Origin: Prolixibacteraceae bacterium
GTDB lineage: Bacteria; Bacteroidota; Bacteroidia; Bacteroidales; Prolixibacteraceae
DNA: 64,000 nucleotides
Direction of reading: 5' to 3'
NCBI GenBank assembly: GCA_030602265.1
Contig: JAUWAB010000003.1
Span: 1-64,000, forward strand
Shown: piece by piece, positions 1 to 9,609 of the stretch
How positions within the stretch are numbered: position 1 is the stretch's first letter
Layout of the letters: each line of letters starts with the position of its first letter
Notes under the pieces: model-generated
Databases searched by the model: none
What the model was told of the DNA's origin: nothing
What the model saw: the letters and a program-made list of their open reading frames with translations, nothing else
Made by a program: the position numbers and the translations under genes

Positions 1-133
1 CCCCTACGGGGCTCTTGCCGTGCATTCAACGTGGGCTTTTTAATCCATCCCTCGTCTGCTGTGCCGCAATCGCTTATATTCATGTCCTTTTGTCACTTTT
101 CCTTTAAAATCAGAACTCCTTAGTGGTGAGGCT
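1..133 (+). repeat. Dispersed palindromic intergenic repeat, copy A (5' end cut by window edge); terminal 16-mer at 139-154
   Basis: cccctacggggctcttgccg...tattcatgtccttttgtcacttttcctttaaaatcagaa...ggtgaggct aligns almost without gaps to the reverse complement of 30178-30311; GTGTATAAATTGTCTT at 139-154 is identical to 26495-26510. Confidence 0.85.
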
Positions 134-174
134 TTCATGTGTATAAATTGTCTTGTTTTTTAATGGTCACATGG

Positions 175-192
175 CCCCGATAGCTATCGGGG
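175..192. repeat. Perfect 18-bp palindrome ccccgatagctatcgggg
   Basis: Direct reading; intergenic. Confidence 0.8.
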
Positions 193-213
193 TTCCATGC
201 GCAAAGTTATTCC

Positions 214-235
214 TGCCCGAATGTTCAGGCGGGCA
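214..235. repeat. Hairpin tgcccg-N10-cgggca
   Basis: 6-bp perfect arms, intergenic. Confidence 0.6.
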
Positions 236-269
236 TAACGGTTTGTGTTTCTGCAATCATGGAAATTTC

Positions 270-360
270 ATCTGTGTTAATCTGTGTAATCTGTGGACCG
301 TAATCTGTGTAATCTGTGTAATCTGTGGACGGTAATCTGTGGACGGTAATCTGTGGACGT
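270..360. repeat. AATCTGTG-type tandem repeat with three perfect 14-bp units (GTAATCTGTGGACG at 318-331, 332-345, 346-359)
   Basis: Direct reading. Confidence 0.9.
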
Positions 361-419
361 TGCTAAATCCTTGTTTTCATGCACATTAACCAACCATCAT
401 AAATTATTTACGAAATTTT

Positions 420-453
420 CAGTTTAATAACTGTTTTTTCAGTTGTAAAACTG
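420..453. promoter_or_regulatory. Two CAGTT-N4-AACTG dyads 20 bp apart upstream of blaI-like gene (candidate operator)
   Basis: CAGTTTAATAACTG at 420-433 and CAGTTGTAAAACTG at 440-453. Confidence 0.55.
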
Positions 454-496
454 ATTTTTCCGTTTTATATTTGTGGTGTATAAAAATAACACCGTC

Positions 497-856
497 ATGA
501 AGAAACTTACCCGTAAAGAAGAGGAGCTGATGAAAATCCTCTGGAAGCTCGAGAAAGCTTTTGTCAAGGATATCATAGACCAGTACCCTGAACCCAAACC
601 GCACTACAATACTGTATCATCGCTGGTCAGGCTGCTTCAGGAGAAAGGCATCATAGGATATACCCAGTATGGAAATACATACGAGTACTATCCGCTGATT
701 TCAAGGGACGACTACCGGAAAACCTTTATGAACCAGGTCATCAGTGACTATTTCGATAACTCCTACTCGAGTGCGGTGGCTTTCTTTGTCAAAGAAAAGG
801 GCCTGCAGCCGGAAGAACTGGAAGAAATTCTTAAACTGATCAAAAACAGGCAATAA
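497..856 (+). CDS. BlaI/MecI/CopY family transcriptional regulator
   Basis: MKKLTRKEEELMKILWKLEKAFVKDIIDQYPEPKPHYNTVSSLVRLLQEKG is a typical BlaI winged helix; ATG at 497 preferred over the GTG at 473; overlaps next ORF (TAATG). Confidence 0.9.
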   Translation: MKKLTRKEEELMKILWKLEKAFVKDIIDQYPEPKPHYNTVSSLVRLLQEKGIIGYTQYGNTYEYYPLISRDDYRKTFMNQVISDYFDNSYSSAVAFFVKEKGLQPEELEEILKLIKNRQ

Positions 857-2688
857 TGGAAGACCTTCTGGTTTATCTGGCGAAGACCGCCATTGGCCTT
901 ACCGCCTTTTATGCTGCCTTCAGGCTATTGTTCCACAAAAGCAGCGATTTCAGGTATAACAGGATATACCTTTTACTGTCCCTGATAACCGGCTTTATTC
1001 TGCCTGCCATCACCTTTACGGTAACCCGGGAAGCGGCTGCCACGCTGGTATTCTTCAATGAATCAGTCACTCCTGCATCAGCCTCAGGAATGAGCAATTC
1101 AACGGATTTCGGCTGGATTAATCTTGCAGGGGCCATATATCTGGCCGGTGTCCTTCTGCTCACGGGAAGGTTGCTCAACGGGCATCTGAAAGCACTCAGT
1201 ATGGTAAAAAGAAGCAGAATTTCTGACGGTCCGATACCATTATATATATATCCGGGGATAATCCATCCTTTTGCGTTCTTCAACAAGATCGTAATCCCCG
1301 TTCATCTGGAAGGCTATAACGACCTTCCGTTGATTGTCCGGCACGAGCAGGTGCATGTCCGTGAACTGCACTGGCTGGATAACCTGGCAGCCGAACTGAT
1401 ATGCATAGTCCAGTGGTTCAATCCGGCCGCCTGGCTTCTGAAATCGGCGCTTAAAAGCAATCTCGAATATCTGGCCGATGAAGCAACCATCCGTAAACAT
1501 GACCCGGTTTCCTACCAGATGGCCTTGCTATCCCTGGCTAATACCCGGAGCCCGGGTACTTTTCTTACAGCCATTAACAGTTCAAATCTTAAAACCAGAA
1601 TTACCATGATGAACCAAAAACCAAAAACCAGATTCAGATGGCTCAGGCGGGGATTATTACTCCCGTTATTAGCCATACTTACCGTCAGTCTTTCAGGAAG
1701 GGAATACAAAACTGCCATTCCCTCAAGTCCGCTGACCCTTCAGGCACTATCCGCATACGTACCGGCAGATCAAAGGGTAAAACCGGCCAATGAAAGCGGA
1801 TCAATTTCGGCCGAAACTACGGAATCCGACCTGAAAGAGGCCGGACCGCAGTACCTTACCCATTCTGTCAGCCAGACCGATACCTTGTCGAACCGGAAGG
1901 AAAATACGACGGCCGAACCGGCTTCAGACCCAGTGTACATGCTTGACGGCAAGGAATTCAAGGGCAATATAGCCGATATAAAAGTGGAGGATATTGAAAG
2001 TGTAACCGTTCTGAAAGGCAAGTCAGCAACAGAACAATATGGAGAACGCTATACCGGAGGTGTGGTTGTCATTGAAACCAAAGCTTTTAAAACAGTGGAT
2101 AAAGATCCCCTGATAATGGTCAACGGAGAAATTTACAACCGGAATATAAATTCGATTGATCCGTCCACGATAGCCTCCATCGACGTACTGAAAAGTGAAT
2201 CGGCCACAGCCATATACGGAAACAAAGGCAAAAACGGGGTGATTCTCATTTCCCTGCATGAAGGTACTAACCTGTCGGCTGCGACGAATTCTTCAGGGGC
2301 ACATGAGGTGGGGATAACCTTGCGGAAAAACAACGTACAGGAAGTTACTTCCACTGGTGCTTTGCGTCAACATATCGCCAGGGAAATCAAATATCCGGTG
2401 GCTGCACAGGAAGCAGGTCAACAGGGCAGAATCAGCCTGTATATTGAACTCGACAAGGATGGAAAGATTATCAGAATAGCCGACACCGTACCGGATGCCC
2501 CCTATGAAACCATGGACGAGGTAGTGATCGTATCCTACCAGCCGGCTTCGACCAGACCATCAGGGAACGACGATTTAAAACTGTTAAGCGAAGAATCCAA
2601 AAGGGTTATGCGTACCTGTCCAAAAATGGACATTCCTGAATTGAACGGGAAATGGGTCAGGATGCAATTTAATTTCATTCTGCAATAA
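856..2688 (+). CDS. M56 (BlaR1-like) membrane metallopeptidase fused to two TonB-receptor plug-like segments and a TonB_C-like tail
   Basis: HEQVH zinc motif in VRHEQVHVRELHWLDNLAAELICIVQWFNP; repeats YMLDGKEFKG-NIADIKVEDIESVTVLKGKSATEQYGERYTGGVVVIETK and IMVNGEIYNRNINSIDPSTIASIDVLKSESATAIYGNKGKNGVILI; REIKYPVAAQEAGQQGRISLYIELDKDGKI. Confidence 0.85.
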   Translation: MEDLLVYLAKTAIGLTAFYAAFRLLFHKSSDFRYNRIYLLLSLITGFILPAITFTVTREAAATLVFFNESVTPASASGMSNSTDFGWINLAGAIYLAGVLLLTGRLLNGHLKALSMVKRSRISDGPIPLYIYPGIIHPFAFFNKIVIPVHLEGYNDLPLIVRHEQVHVRELHWLDNLAAELICIVQWFNPAAWLLKSALKSNLEYLADEATIRKHDPVSYQMALLSLANTRSPGTFLTAINSSNLKTRITMMNQKPKTRFRWLRRGLLLPLLAILTVSLSGREYKTAIPSSPLTLQALSAYVPADQRVKPANESGSISAETTESDLKEAGPQYLTHSVSQTDTLSNRKENTTAEPASDPVYMLDGKEFKGNIADIKVEDIESVTVLKGKSATEQYGERYTGGVVVIETKAFKTVDKDPLIMVNGEIYNRNINSIDPSTIASIDVLKSESATAIYGNKGKNGVILISLHEGTNLSAATNSSGAHEVGITLRKNNVQEVTSTGALRQHIAREIKYPVAAQEAGQQGRISLYIELDKDGKIIRIADTVPDAPYETMDEVVIVSYQPASTRPSGNDDLKLLSEESKRVMRTCPKMDIPELNGKWVRMQFNFILQ

Positions 2689-2870
2689 CTTCACTAAAAG
2701 GCAGTTAAATATTCAAAATTTCATGTGTTTTACTTCCGCCAGGTATTAAAATGATATTTAATCATTGTTAAAATATGCACAACATTTTATTTTATGACTA
2801 TCTTTAGCTGCGTTTAGAAAAAATTGATGTGTATATAGATTTAGTTTATTATTAATTCAATCTTCTGACT

Positions 2871-4388
2871 ATGAGTAATAACACAGAGAAAAGCAGTGTT
2901 TCCCGCAGGGCCTTCCTGGGAACGACTGCCGCAGCAGCTGCCGGAATTACCATTCTTCCCAGCAACGTAATTGCCGGATTAGGACATAAGGCACCCAGTG
3001 ACAAACTCAATATTGCCTGCGTTGGTGCGGGTGGTATGGGTGCTGCTAACCTTAGGAATGTAGCCAGTGAAAACATTGTAGGTCTTTGCGATGTTGACTG
3101 GAAGTACAGCAAAAAGGTATTTGACACTTATCCGAATGCCAAGGTTTACAAAGACTGGCGCAAGATGTACGATGAAATGGGTAAGAGCATCGATGCGGTG
3201 ATCATTGCTACCGCCGACCACACCCATGCCATCACAGCTGCTTATGCCATGGAAATGGGCAAGCACGCCTATGTTCAAAAACCGCTTACCCACACGGTTT
3301 ATGAATCACGTCTGCTTACCAGATTAGCTGAAAAGTACAAAGTGGCAACCTCCATGGGGAACCAGGGATCTTCAGGCGAAGGAGTTAACCTGGTTTGTGA
3401 ATGGCTGGCCAACGGAGAAATCGGTGAAGTAACTAAAGTTGAAGCCTTTACAGACCGTCCGATCTGGCCACAAGGCCTTAACCGTCCGGAACCCGGCATG
3501 TGGGTACCCGATACCCTTGACTGGGACCTCTTTATCGGACCTGCTCCGATGCGTCCGTACCACGAACTGTACACTCCATGGAACTGGCGTGGCTGGTGGG
3601 ATTTCGGTACCGGAGCCCTCGGCGACATGGCTTGCCACATCCTGCATCCTGTATTCGTAGGTCTTGAGCTGGGTTATCCGACAAAAGCACAGGGTAGCTC
3701 TACCCTTCTGCTCAACGACTGCGCACCCAATGCCGAAATGGTTAAACTCGTATTCCCGACCAGGACTCCGAAGAGACCATGGAAAGGCATGAAAAAAGGC
3801 GCTGCCCTGCCACAGGTAGAAGTTACCTGGTATGACGGCGGTCTGCAGCCCATGAAACCGGAAGGCTGGCCTGCCGGTAAAAACATGAACGATCAGGGTG
3901 GTGGTGTTATCTTCCACGGAACGAAAGACAAACTGATCTGCGGCTGTTATGGTGTTAATCCATGGTTACTTTCAGGACGCGTGCCGGATGCTCCGAAATT
4001 CCGCCGCCGCATTGAAAGGGCTACTCAGGGTGGCCACGAGATGGATTGGGTAAGGGCATGTAAAGAAAGTCCGGAAAACAGGGTACCCACTGCTTCCGAC
4101 TTCTCAGAAGCCGGACCATTCAATGAAATGGTAGTTATGGGTGTTCTTGCGGTTCGTCTGCAATCTCTTAACAAAGAGCTGGAATGGGATGGACAGAACA
4201 TGAGGTTCACCAATATCGGCGCCGACGAAAAGATCAGAACCGTTGTGAAAGATGGTTTCGAAATCAACGACGGCCACCCGACATTCAAGAAAGACTGGAC
4301 TGATCCGGTTTCTGCACAGGAATTTGCTGCAGAACTGATCAAGCATACTTACCGTAAGCCCTGGTCGCTGCCTCCGATGCCAGCCTAA
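2871..4388 (+). CDS. Gfo/Idh/MocA family oxidoreductase, Tat-type signal
   Basis: SRRAFLGTTAAAAAGITILPSNVIAG signal; GAGGMGAANLRN Rossmann motif; VQKPLTH; GGHEMDWVRACK. Confidence 0.9.
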   Translation: MSNNTEKSSVSRRAFLGTTAAAAAGITILPSNVIAGLGHKAPSDKLNIACVGAGGMGAANLRNVASENIVGLCDVDWKYSKKVFDTYPNAKVYKDWRKMYDEMGKSIDAVIIATADHTHAITAAYAMEMGKHAYVQKPLTHTVYESRLLTRLAEKYKVATSMGNQGSSGEGVNLVCEWLANGEIGEVTKVEAFTDRPIWPQGLNRPEPGMWVPDTLDWDLFIGPAPMRPYHELYTPWNWRGWWDFGTGALGDMACHILHPVFVGLELGYPTKAQGSSTLLLNDCAPNAEMVKLVFPTRTPKRPWKGMKKGAALPQVEVTWYDGGLQPMKPEGWPAGKNMNDQGGGVIFHGTKDKLICGCYGVNPWLLSGRVPDAPKFRRRIERATQGGHEMDWVRACKESPENRVPTASDFSEAGPFNEMVVMGVLAVRLQSLNKELEWDGQNMRFTNIGADEKIRTVVKDGFEINDGHPTFKKDWTDPVSAQEFAAELIKHTYRKPWSLPPMPA

Positions 4389-4440
4389 AAAGGCCATTGC
4401 TCAGGCAAGTTTAAATGCTCACTGACAAATCATTATAACA

Positions 4441-4473
4441 TAAGGCGTGGCCCAGGTCACGCCTTATTATTTT
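4441..4473 (+). terminator. Rho-independent-like terminator
   Basis: taaggcgtg/cacgcctta 9-bp stem followed by ttattttg downstream of the 4388 stop. Confidence 0.65.
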
Positions 4474-4602
4474 GGGATCCGCGACTGTCCGGTTACCTTA
4501 TTAATATGCACCACCGGCAGGTAAACAGCATACACTTGTACAACGTAATTTTTTTTCCTACATTCAACCCGCATTAAACTGAAAACAGAAACAACTGGTA
4601 CC

Positions 4603-6099
4603 ATGACAGATATAAATGAGCATACGGATAAAATTTCAAGACGCAGTTTTTTATCCGCTACCACCACTGCCGCTGCCGGCTTTACCATCCTGCCAAGCCA
4701 TGTGATCGCCGGACTGGGACACAAACCACCCAGCTCCAGGTTGAACATTGCGGGGATCGGAGTTGGCGGGATAGGCTACCGCAACCTGAAAAACATGGAA
4801 TCGGAGAATATCGTTGCCGTTTGTGATGTCGACTGGGATTATGCTGGAAGAAGTGCCTTCAAGGCTTGGTCAAGGGCCAGACAGTACAAGGACTACCGGG
4901 TTATGTTCGACCAGCAGAAAGATATTGATGCGGTAATGATCGCCACACCGGATCACTCTCATGCACTTCCCGCGGTAATGGCCATGAGGATGGGATATCA
5001 TGTGTATGTCCAGAAGCCACTGACCCACAGCATATATGAATCCAGGGTATTAGCCGAAACGGCCAAAACCTACGGAGTCGCTACCCAAATGGGGAACCAG
5101 GGCAGTTCTGATGAAGGGATCAGGCAGATCTGTGAATGGATCTGGGCCGGGACTATCGGCGAGGTAACCCGGGTAGATGCCTGGACCAACCGGCCGATCT
5201 GGCCGCAGGGATTGGAAAGACCGGCGCGAAGCATGCGTGAACCCAGGAACCTCGACTGGGATCTGTTTATCGGAACAGCTCCTTTCAGACCCTATCACGA
5301 AATTTATACACCCTGGAACTGGCGTGGCTGGTGGGATTTCGGAACCGGTGCCCTGGGAGATATGGCCTGCCATATCCTGGATGCCCCGTTTGCGGCCTTA
5401 AGACTTGAATATCCCATAGCCATATCGGGTTCTTCCACTCCTGTAAATTTGGAATCACCGCCCAATGCTGAGCTTGTGCGGTTCGAATTTCCAAGGCGCG
5501 ACAATCTGCCCAAAGTGGCCATGCCCGAGGTGACCGTCAACTGGTATGACGGGGGAATGATGCCCCCGCGGCCTGATGAACTGTTGCCTGGTGAAATGAT
5601 GGGGGATGCCGACGGTGGCTGCATATTCCACGGTACCAGGGGAAAAATCATGTGCGGGGCATATTCACGTAACCCAAGACTGCTGCCCACCCGGCTGATG
5701 GAAAGTTTTGAGCCACCTCAGCGCACCATCCGCAGGATCAGTAATGCCATGAACGGCGGACATGAACAGGACTGGATAAGAGCCTGCAAGGAAAGCAGGG
5801 AAACCCGGCTTGAGGCCTCATCCCACTTCGGAGTGGCAGGTCCGCTTAATGAAATGATACTGACCGGCGTCCTGGCCATCCGGATGCAGAGCCTGAACCG
5901 AAAACTCCTCTGGGACGGCAAGAATATGCGCATCACCAATATCGGATTTAATGATGAATTGAGGATCCTGACCCGCGACAGATTTGAAATCGTAAACGGT
6001 GACCCGAAATTCAACAGAGATTTTACTACCCTGCCGGCAGCACAGATGGCGGAGGAGTGGATCAGGCATAACTATCGCGAAGGTTGGGAACAGATTTGA
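4603..6099 (+). CDS. Gfo/Idh/MocA family oxidoreductase, Tat-type signal (paralog of upstream gene)
   Basis: SRRSFLSATTTAAAGFTILPSHVIAGLGHKPPS; GVGGIGYRNLKN; VQKPLTH; shared DLFIGxAPxRPYHExYTPWNWRGWWDFGTGALGDMACHI with the upstream paralog. Confidence 0.9.
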   Translation: MTDINEHTDKISRRSFLSATTTAAAGFTILPSHVIAGLGHKPPSSRLNIAGIGVGGIGYRNLKNMESENIVAVCDVDWDYAGRSAFKAWSRARQYKDYRVMFDQQKDIDAVMIATPDHSHALPAVMAMRMGYHVYVQKPLTHSIYESRVLAETAKTYGVATQMGNQGSSDEGIRQICEWIWAGTIGEVTRVDAWTNRPIWPQGLERPARSMREPRNLDWDLFIGTAPFRPYHEIYTPWNWRGWWDFGTGALGDMACHILDAPFAALRLEYPIAISGSSTPVNLESPPNAELVRFEFPRRDNLPKVAMPEVTVNWYDGGMMPPRPDELLPGEMMGDADGGCIFHGTRGKIMCGAYSRNPRLLPTRLMESFEPPQRTIRRISNAMNGGHEQDWIRACKESRETRLEASSHFGVAGPLNEMILTGVLAIRMQSLNRKLLWDGKNMRITNIGFNDELRILTRDRFEIVNGDPKFNRDFTTLPAAQMAEEWIRHNYREGWEQI

Positions 6100-6198
6100 T
6101 CAATATCAGGTAACTATAAACGACCGGTTAACGTATCAGGATAGAGGCGATAAATTACTTATTCCTCTGGTAAACCGGAATTTATAAAACCTGAATAT

Positions 6199-7404
6199 AT
6201 GAATAAAACGTGGTGGATTATTCTGCCGGCCTTGCTGCTATTGCCACAGATCAGCAAGGGTCAGGACATCGGGCCTGTTTGGGAAAAACAGATGAGCAGC
6301 CAGATGTTCACTTCTTTTAATGATGTAGCCGAAAACTCCGACGGTACATTTACAGTGCTTGGAACCATCGATAAAAAGGGCAGCAACGCGACAGATCCGT
6401 GGTTGATATTCTTTACTCCAGCCGGAGACACCATTAAATCGGTAATTTTCCCGAATGAAGGCGCAGATACGCCGATCAGACTGGCCAAATATGGTGACAA
6501 CGGGTATCTGATTGCCGTCCTGAACGGTCTACCCGGAGAGCAACAAACGGCGTGGGTGCTGAAAACCGGTACTGACGGGAAGGAGATCTGGAGAAAAAAC
6601 CATCCTGAACCCAATTTCACAGGACGGACAGATGTTGCGGTTAGCGAAGACGGCACATGGTGGTGGCTCAACACGATCCGGGAGGATAACGGCTATGAAG
6701 TGATCAACCTGTGTCATCTGAATGGCGAAGGCGATATCACCGGAAATTTTACTTTCACCGACAAACAGTCGATGCATGCACATTCCATCAGGATTCTGCC
6801 TGACCTGACGCTCGCTGTAACAGGACAAACCGACCAGGGAAAAGGGAGCTCTACGATGTGGGTTATGCGGATCAATCAGCAAGGAGAACAAATCTGGAAA
6901 TCGACTGTTCCCGGTGCAGGAAAAAAGATTTCTCCCGAATGTATCTGCTGTACCCCGGATAATAACCTGGTCATTGCAGGCTGGATCGGAAGTTGTATGA
7001 ATCCCGATGCTTTACCCGAAAATCAGATCTTTGATTTTGATCTGATACTGACCAAAATGGATGGTTCAGGAAAAATCCTGTGGACAAAAAATTATGACCG
7101 GGAAGGGTCCGAAGGAGGAAATGCCGTTGCCGTAATGCCAGATGGCAACATATTCATAGCCGGAAAATGTGAAACATCATTTACGGGCACCATCGGACCA
7201 TGGCTGCTAATGACCGATAAGGACGGAAAAAAAATCACCGACAGGGTCGAAAAATTCATGTTCAACGGAGACCAGGCATCCCGGGTCATCAATACCTCCG
7301 ACGGGGGATTACTGATGGTCGGGCCGGGAAAAACCCCGCCAGATTCCCGGAGAAGTATAGGATGGATAAGAAAATTCAAATCAGCAACCCAGGCTCAGCA
7401 GTGA
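6199..7404 (+). CDS. Secreted repeat protein, propeller-like, unknown function
   Basis: Signal peptide; repeated GDTIKSVIF.../GDGxxxVxG-like blades (e.g. DGGLLMVGPGK, PDGNIFIAGKC). Confidence 0.6.
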   Translation: MNKTWWIILPALLLLPQISKGQDIGPVWEKQMSSQMFTSFNDVAENSDGTFTVLGTIDKKGSNATDPWLIFFTPAGDTIKSVIFPNEGADTPIRLAKYGDNGYLIAVLNGLPGEQQTAWVLKTGTDGKEIWRKNHPEPNFTGRTDVAVSEDGTWWWLNTIREDNGYEVINLCHLNGEGDITGNFTFTDKQSMHAHSIRILPDLTLAVTGQTDQGKGSSTMWVMRINQQGEQIWKSTVPGAGKKISPECICCTPDNNLVIAGWIGSCMNPDALPENQIFDFDLILTKMDGSGKILWTKNYDREGSEGGNAVAVMPDGNIFIAGKCETSFTGTIGPWLLMTDKDGKKITDRVEKFMFNGDQASRVINTSDGGLLMVGPGKTPPDSRRSIGWIRKFKSATQAQQ

Positions 7405-7407
7405 GAA

Positions 7408-8076
7408 TCAGAATATTCGGTTAAAGTTTTCACGCAATAAAACCTTAAGCTCCTCCATATCAATTTCCTTTCCGGTTTCCTGCCGGATTGAGGTGACCGT
7501 TCCCGGGTCAAAACCGCAAGGATTGATATAATTGAAATAGCGCAGGTCGGTATTGACGTTAAATGCAAAACCGTGCATGGTCACATACCGGCTAACCCGG
7601 ACACCAATTGCACAGATTTTGCGGGCCCTGACCCGATGGCTGGCATCAAGCCAAACCCCGGTAGCCCCGTCCTTCCTGCTACCTTCCATACCAAAAGCGG
7701 CAAGCGTGGCTATTATGGCATCCTCCATTTTCTCAATATACTCCCTCACGCCAAGATGATGGTATTCCAGGTCGATAATAGGATAACCGACCAACTGTCC
7801 GGGGCCATGATAGGTAATATCGCCCCCGCGGTTTATCTTGTAAAAGGTTGCATCAATCTTCTTCAGAAAATCGGCATGGATCAGCATGTTGTGTTCGTCA
7901 CCACTCTTCCCTAAGGTATATACATGAGGATGTTCAACCAACAGGAAAAAATTCTTTGAAGAGGGTTTTCCACCCGACTTCTTATCCGCTATAACTTCAG
8001 CCAGCAATTCTTCCTGGTAATCCCAGCATTTCTTGTAATCGACAAAACCGGTATCAATAAAATTGAAATCTGCCAT
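7408..8076 (-). CDS. lipB: Lipoyl(octanoyl) transferase
   Basis: LVEHPHVYTLGKSGDEHNML, RGGDITYHGPGQLVGYPIIDL, RKICAIGVRVSRYVTMHGFAFNVN, NPCGFDPGTVTSI. Confidence 0.95.
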   Translation of the reverse strand: MADFNFIDTGFVDYKKCWDYQEELLAEVIADKKSGGKPSSKNFFLLVEHPHVYTLGKSGDEHNMLIHADFLKKIDATFYKINRGGDITYHGPGQLVGYPIIDLEYHHLGVREYIEKMEDAIIATLAAFGMEGSRKDGATGVWLDASHRVRARKICAIGVRVSRYVTMHGFAFNVNTDLRYFNYINPCGFDPGTVTSIRQETGKEIDMEELKVLLRENFNRIF

Positions 8077-8110
8077 AATTATCCTATATCCGGGGAGGAA
8101 TTCCCCGTCA

Positions 8111-8587
8111 TTATTTGTTTTTTCGTATCTCCTTCAGCAGGTCTTCCACCACTTTTTTGGCAGAATCACCAATCTCCCTGGCACCTTTCGACAAACGCTC
8201 CAGGTCACGATCGAGATTCTCATCCAGATATTTTCCCACATCATCGCCGATTTTATCAATATCCTTTGATAACTGCTCATCGATGAGCCGTTTAACGCCG
8301 GAACCCTGTTTCATAGCCTGGTAACGGAGCTTGTAACCAGCTATCCGGATTTGTTCCTGCAGCGTCAGTTCCGGCTTGAATCTCTGATACCACTCATCAC
8401 TGTATCTCCGGTAGCGCTTATCAGCCCAGCGCCAGTCGCGAGGCTTGAAATTCTCCGCATCGTTCTCCACGTTCTTTACAAAACGCTCAAAGTTGGCCAG
8501 ATACCGCTCTTTACTGGAAGGTATCAGACAGGAGCTGGTACCGACTGCCAGCACCATAATCAGAAAAAACTTAATAGCCAGTTTCAT
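8111..8587 (-). CDS. Hypothetical lipoprotein
   Basis: Signal with lipobox-like VGTSSC; charged helical C-terminus. Confidence 0.65.
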   Translation of the reverse strand: MKLAIKFFLIMVLAVGTSSCLIPSSKERYLANFERFVKNVENDAENFKPRDWRWADKRYRRYSDEWYQRFKPELTLQEQIRIAGYKLRYQAMKQGSGVKRLIDEQLSKDIDKIGDDVGKYLDENLDRDLERLSKGAREIGDSAKKVVEDLLKEIRKNK

Positions 8588-8598
8588 ATCTTAACAAA

Positions 8599-9606
8599 TT
8601 ATGGATCCAAATCTGAATATTTGTCCGAACCAGCCGGAGGTGCGACCTGACGCCTTAGCCGGGACAACAGCGATTCAGGCCTGTTGGAATCCTGCTGGGC
8701 TTCATAAATACTGGCATTCAGCTCGAACCCGATCAGCAGGATAAGGGAAAAAAAGTAGATCAGCAGCAATACTACCAGTAAGGTTCCTATAGAACCGTAC
8801 AATTTATTATACTGATTGAAATTATTGATATAAAAGGAAAAACCTATAAGCGTAATAATACTGAGAACGGTTGCCAGGGTTCCTCCTGCGGAGATGAACC
8901 GCCATTCCGATTTCTTGGCCGGTGCCAGATAATAGAGAAAGGAGAAAGCAAAGAAAAAAAGTGCAATAATAATCAGCCATTTGCCGACCGACAGCATATA
9001 ATAGGTTATCCTGTCAAAAAAGACATAATGGTCTACCAGGTAATTTAATGCCAGTTGTCCGAAGGTAATCAGGGCAATAGCGACCGTAAGCAAGAGTGTA
9101 AGGATGAACAGCAGCAGAATGGCAGTAATCCGCTGACTGATCCATGACCGCCCCTGGATGCTGTGCACAGTGGCATCAAACGCGGCCATCATGGATACAA
9201 TGCCATTGGTGGAAAAAACCAGAGCAAAAACAAAACCTATCGACAGTAAGGTCCCGCGGGGCTGCATAATAATATCCGACACGGTGTCTTCGATTGCTTC
9301 GAAAGCCCCGCCCGGCAGCAGGGACTCAATCAATTCAAACAACTCTTCCTGAAAATTATGGATAGGAACATAGGGTATCAGGGTAAACAAAAAAATTATC
9401 GCCGGAAAAAGGGCAATGAAGAAGTTGAAAGCTACGGCCGATGCCCGGGTAGTTAGGGAACCGTCAATAATACTTCTCCAGAAAAACATACTCACATTAT
9501 ATACCGGGACACCGTCCAGAAAAGGCAGTGAGACCTTTTTGGCCCAGGCAGCGATTTTTTCGGCATGTCGTTGGCTGTAGGCAAGAAGTTGTTCCGTAGG
9601 AGACAT
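8599..9606 (-). CDS. YihY/BrkB family membrane protein
   Basis: RASAVAFNFFIALFPAIIFLFTLIPYVPI... multi-TM, YKLYGSIGTLLVVLLLIYFFSLILLIGFELNA. Confidence 0.9.
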   Translation of the reverse strand: MSPTEQLLAYSQRHAEKIAAWAKKVSLPFLDGVPVYNVSMFFWRSIIDGSLTTRASAVAFNFFIALFPAIIFLFTLIPYVPIHNFQEELFELIESLLPGGAFEAIEDTVSDIIMQPRGTLLSIGFVFALVFSTNGIVSMMAAFDATVHSIQGRSWISQRITAILLLFILTLLLTVAIALITFGQLALNYLVDHYVFFDRITYYMLSVGKWLIIIALFFFAFSFLYYLAPAKKSEWRFISAGGTLATVLSIITLIGFSFYINNFNQYNKLYGSIGTLLVVLLLIYFFSLILLIGFELNASIYEAQQDSNRPESLLSRLRRQVAPPAGSDKYSDLDP

Positions 9607-9609
9607 TGC

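Noticed and set aside
153-335. 60-aa ORF ending in VICVICVICGR
   Set aside because: Translated tandem repeat (AATCTGTG array) and palindromes; no coding evidence.
856-2688. Interpretation of the BlaI/M56 pair as a beta-lactam resistance system
   Set aside because: No penicillin-binding sensor domain and no beta-lactamase nearby; the tail looks like TonB/plug modules.
3372-3917. 181-aa minus-strand ORF inside the Gfo/Idh gene
   Set aside because: Antisense to a clear CDS; composition of the shadow frame, no recognisable domain. Same reasoning applies to the other antisense ORFs such as 31858-32403, 49812-50396 and 59746-60399.
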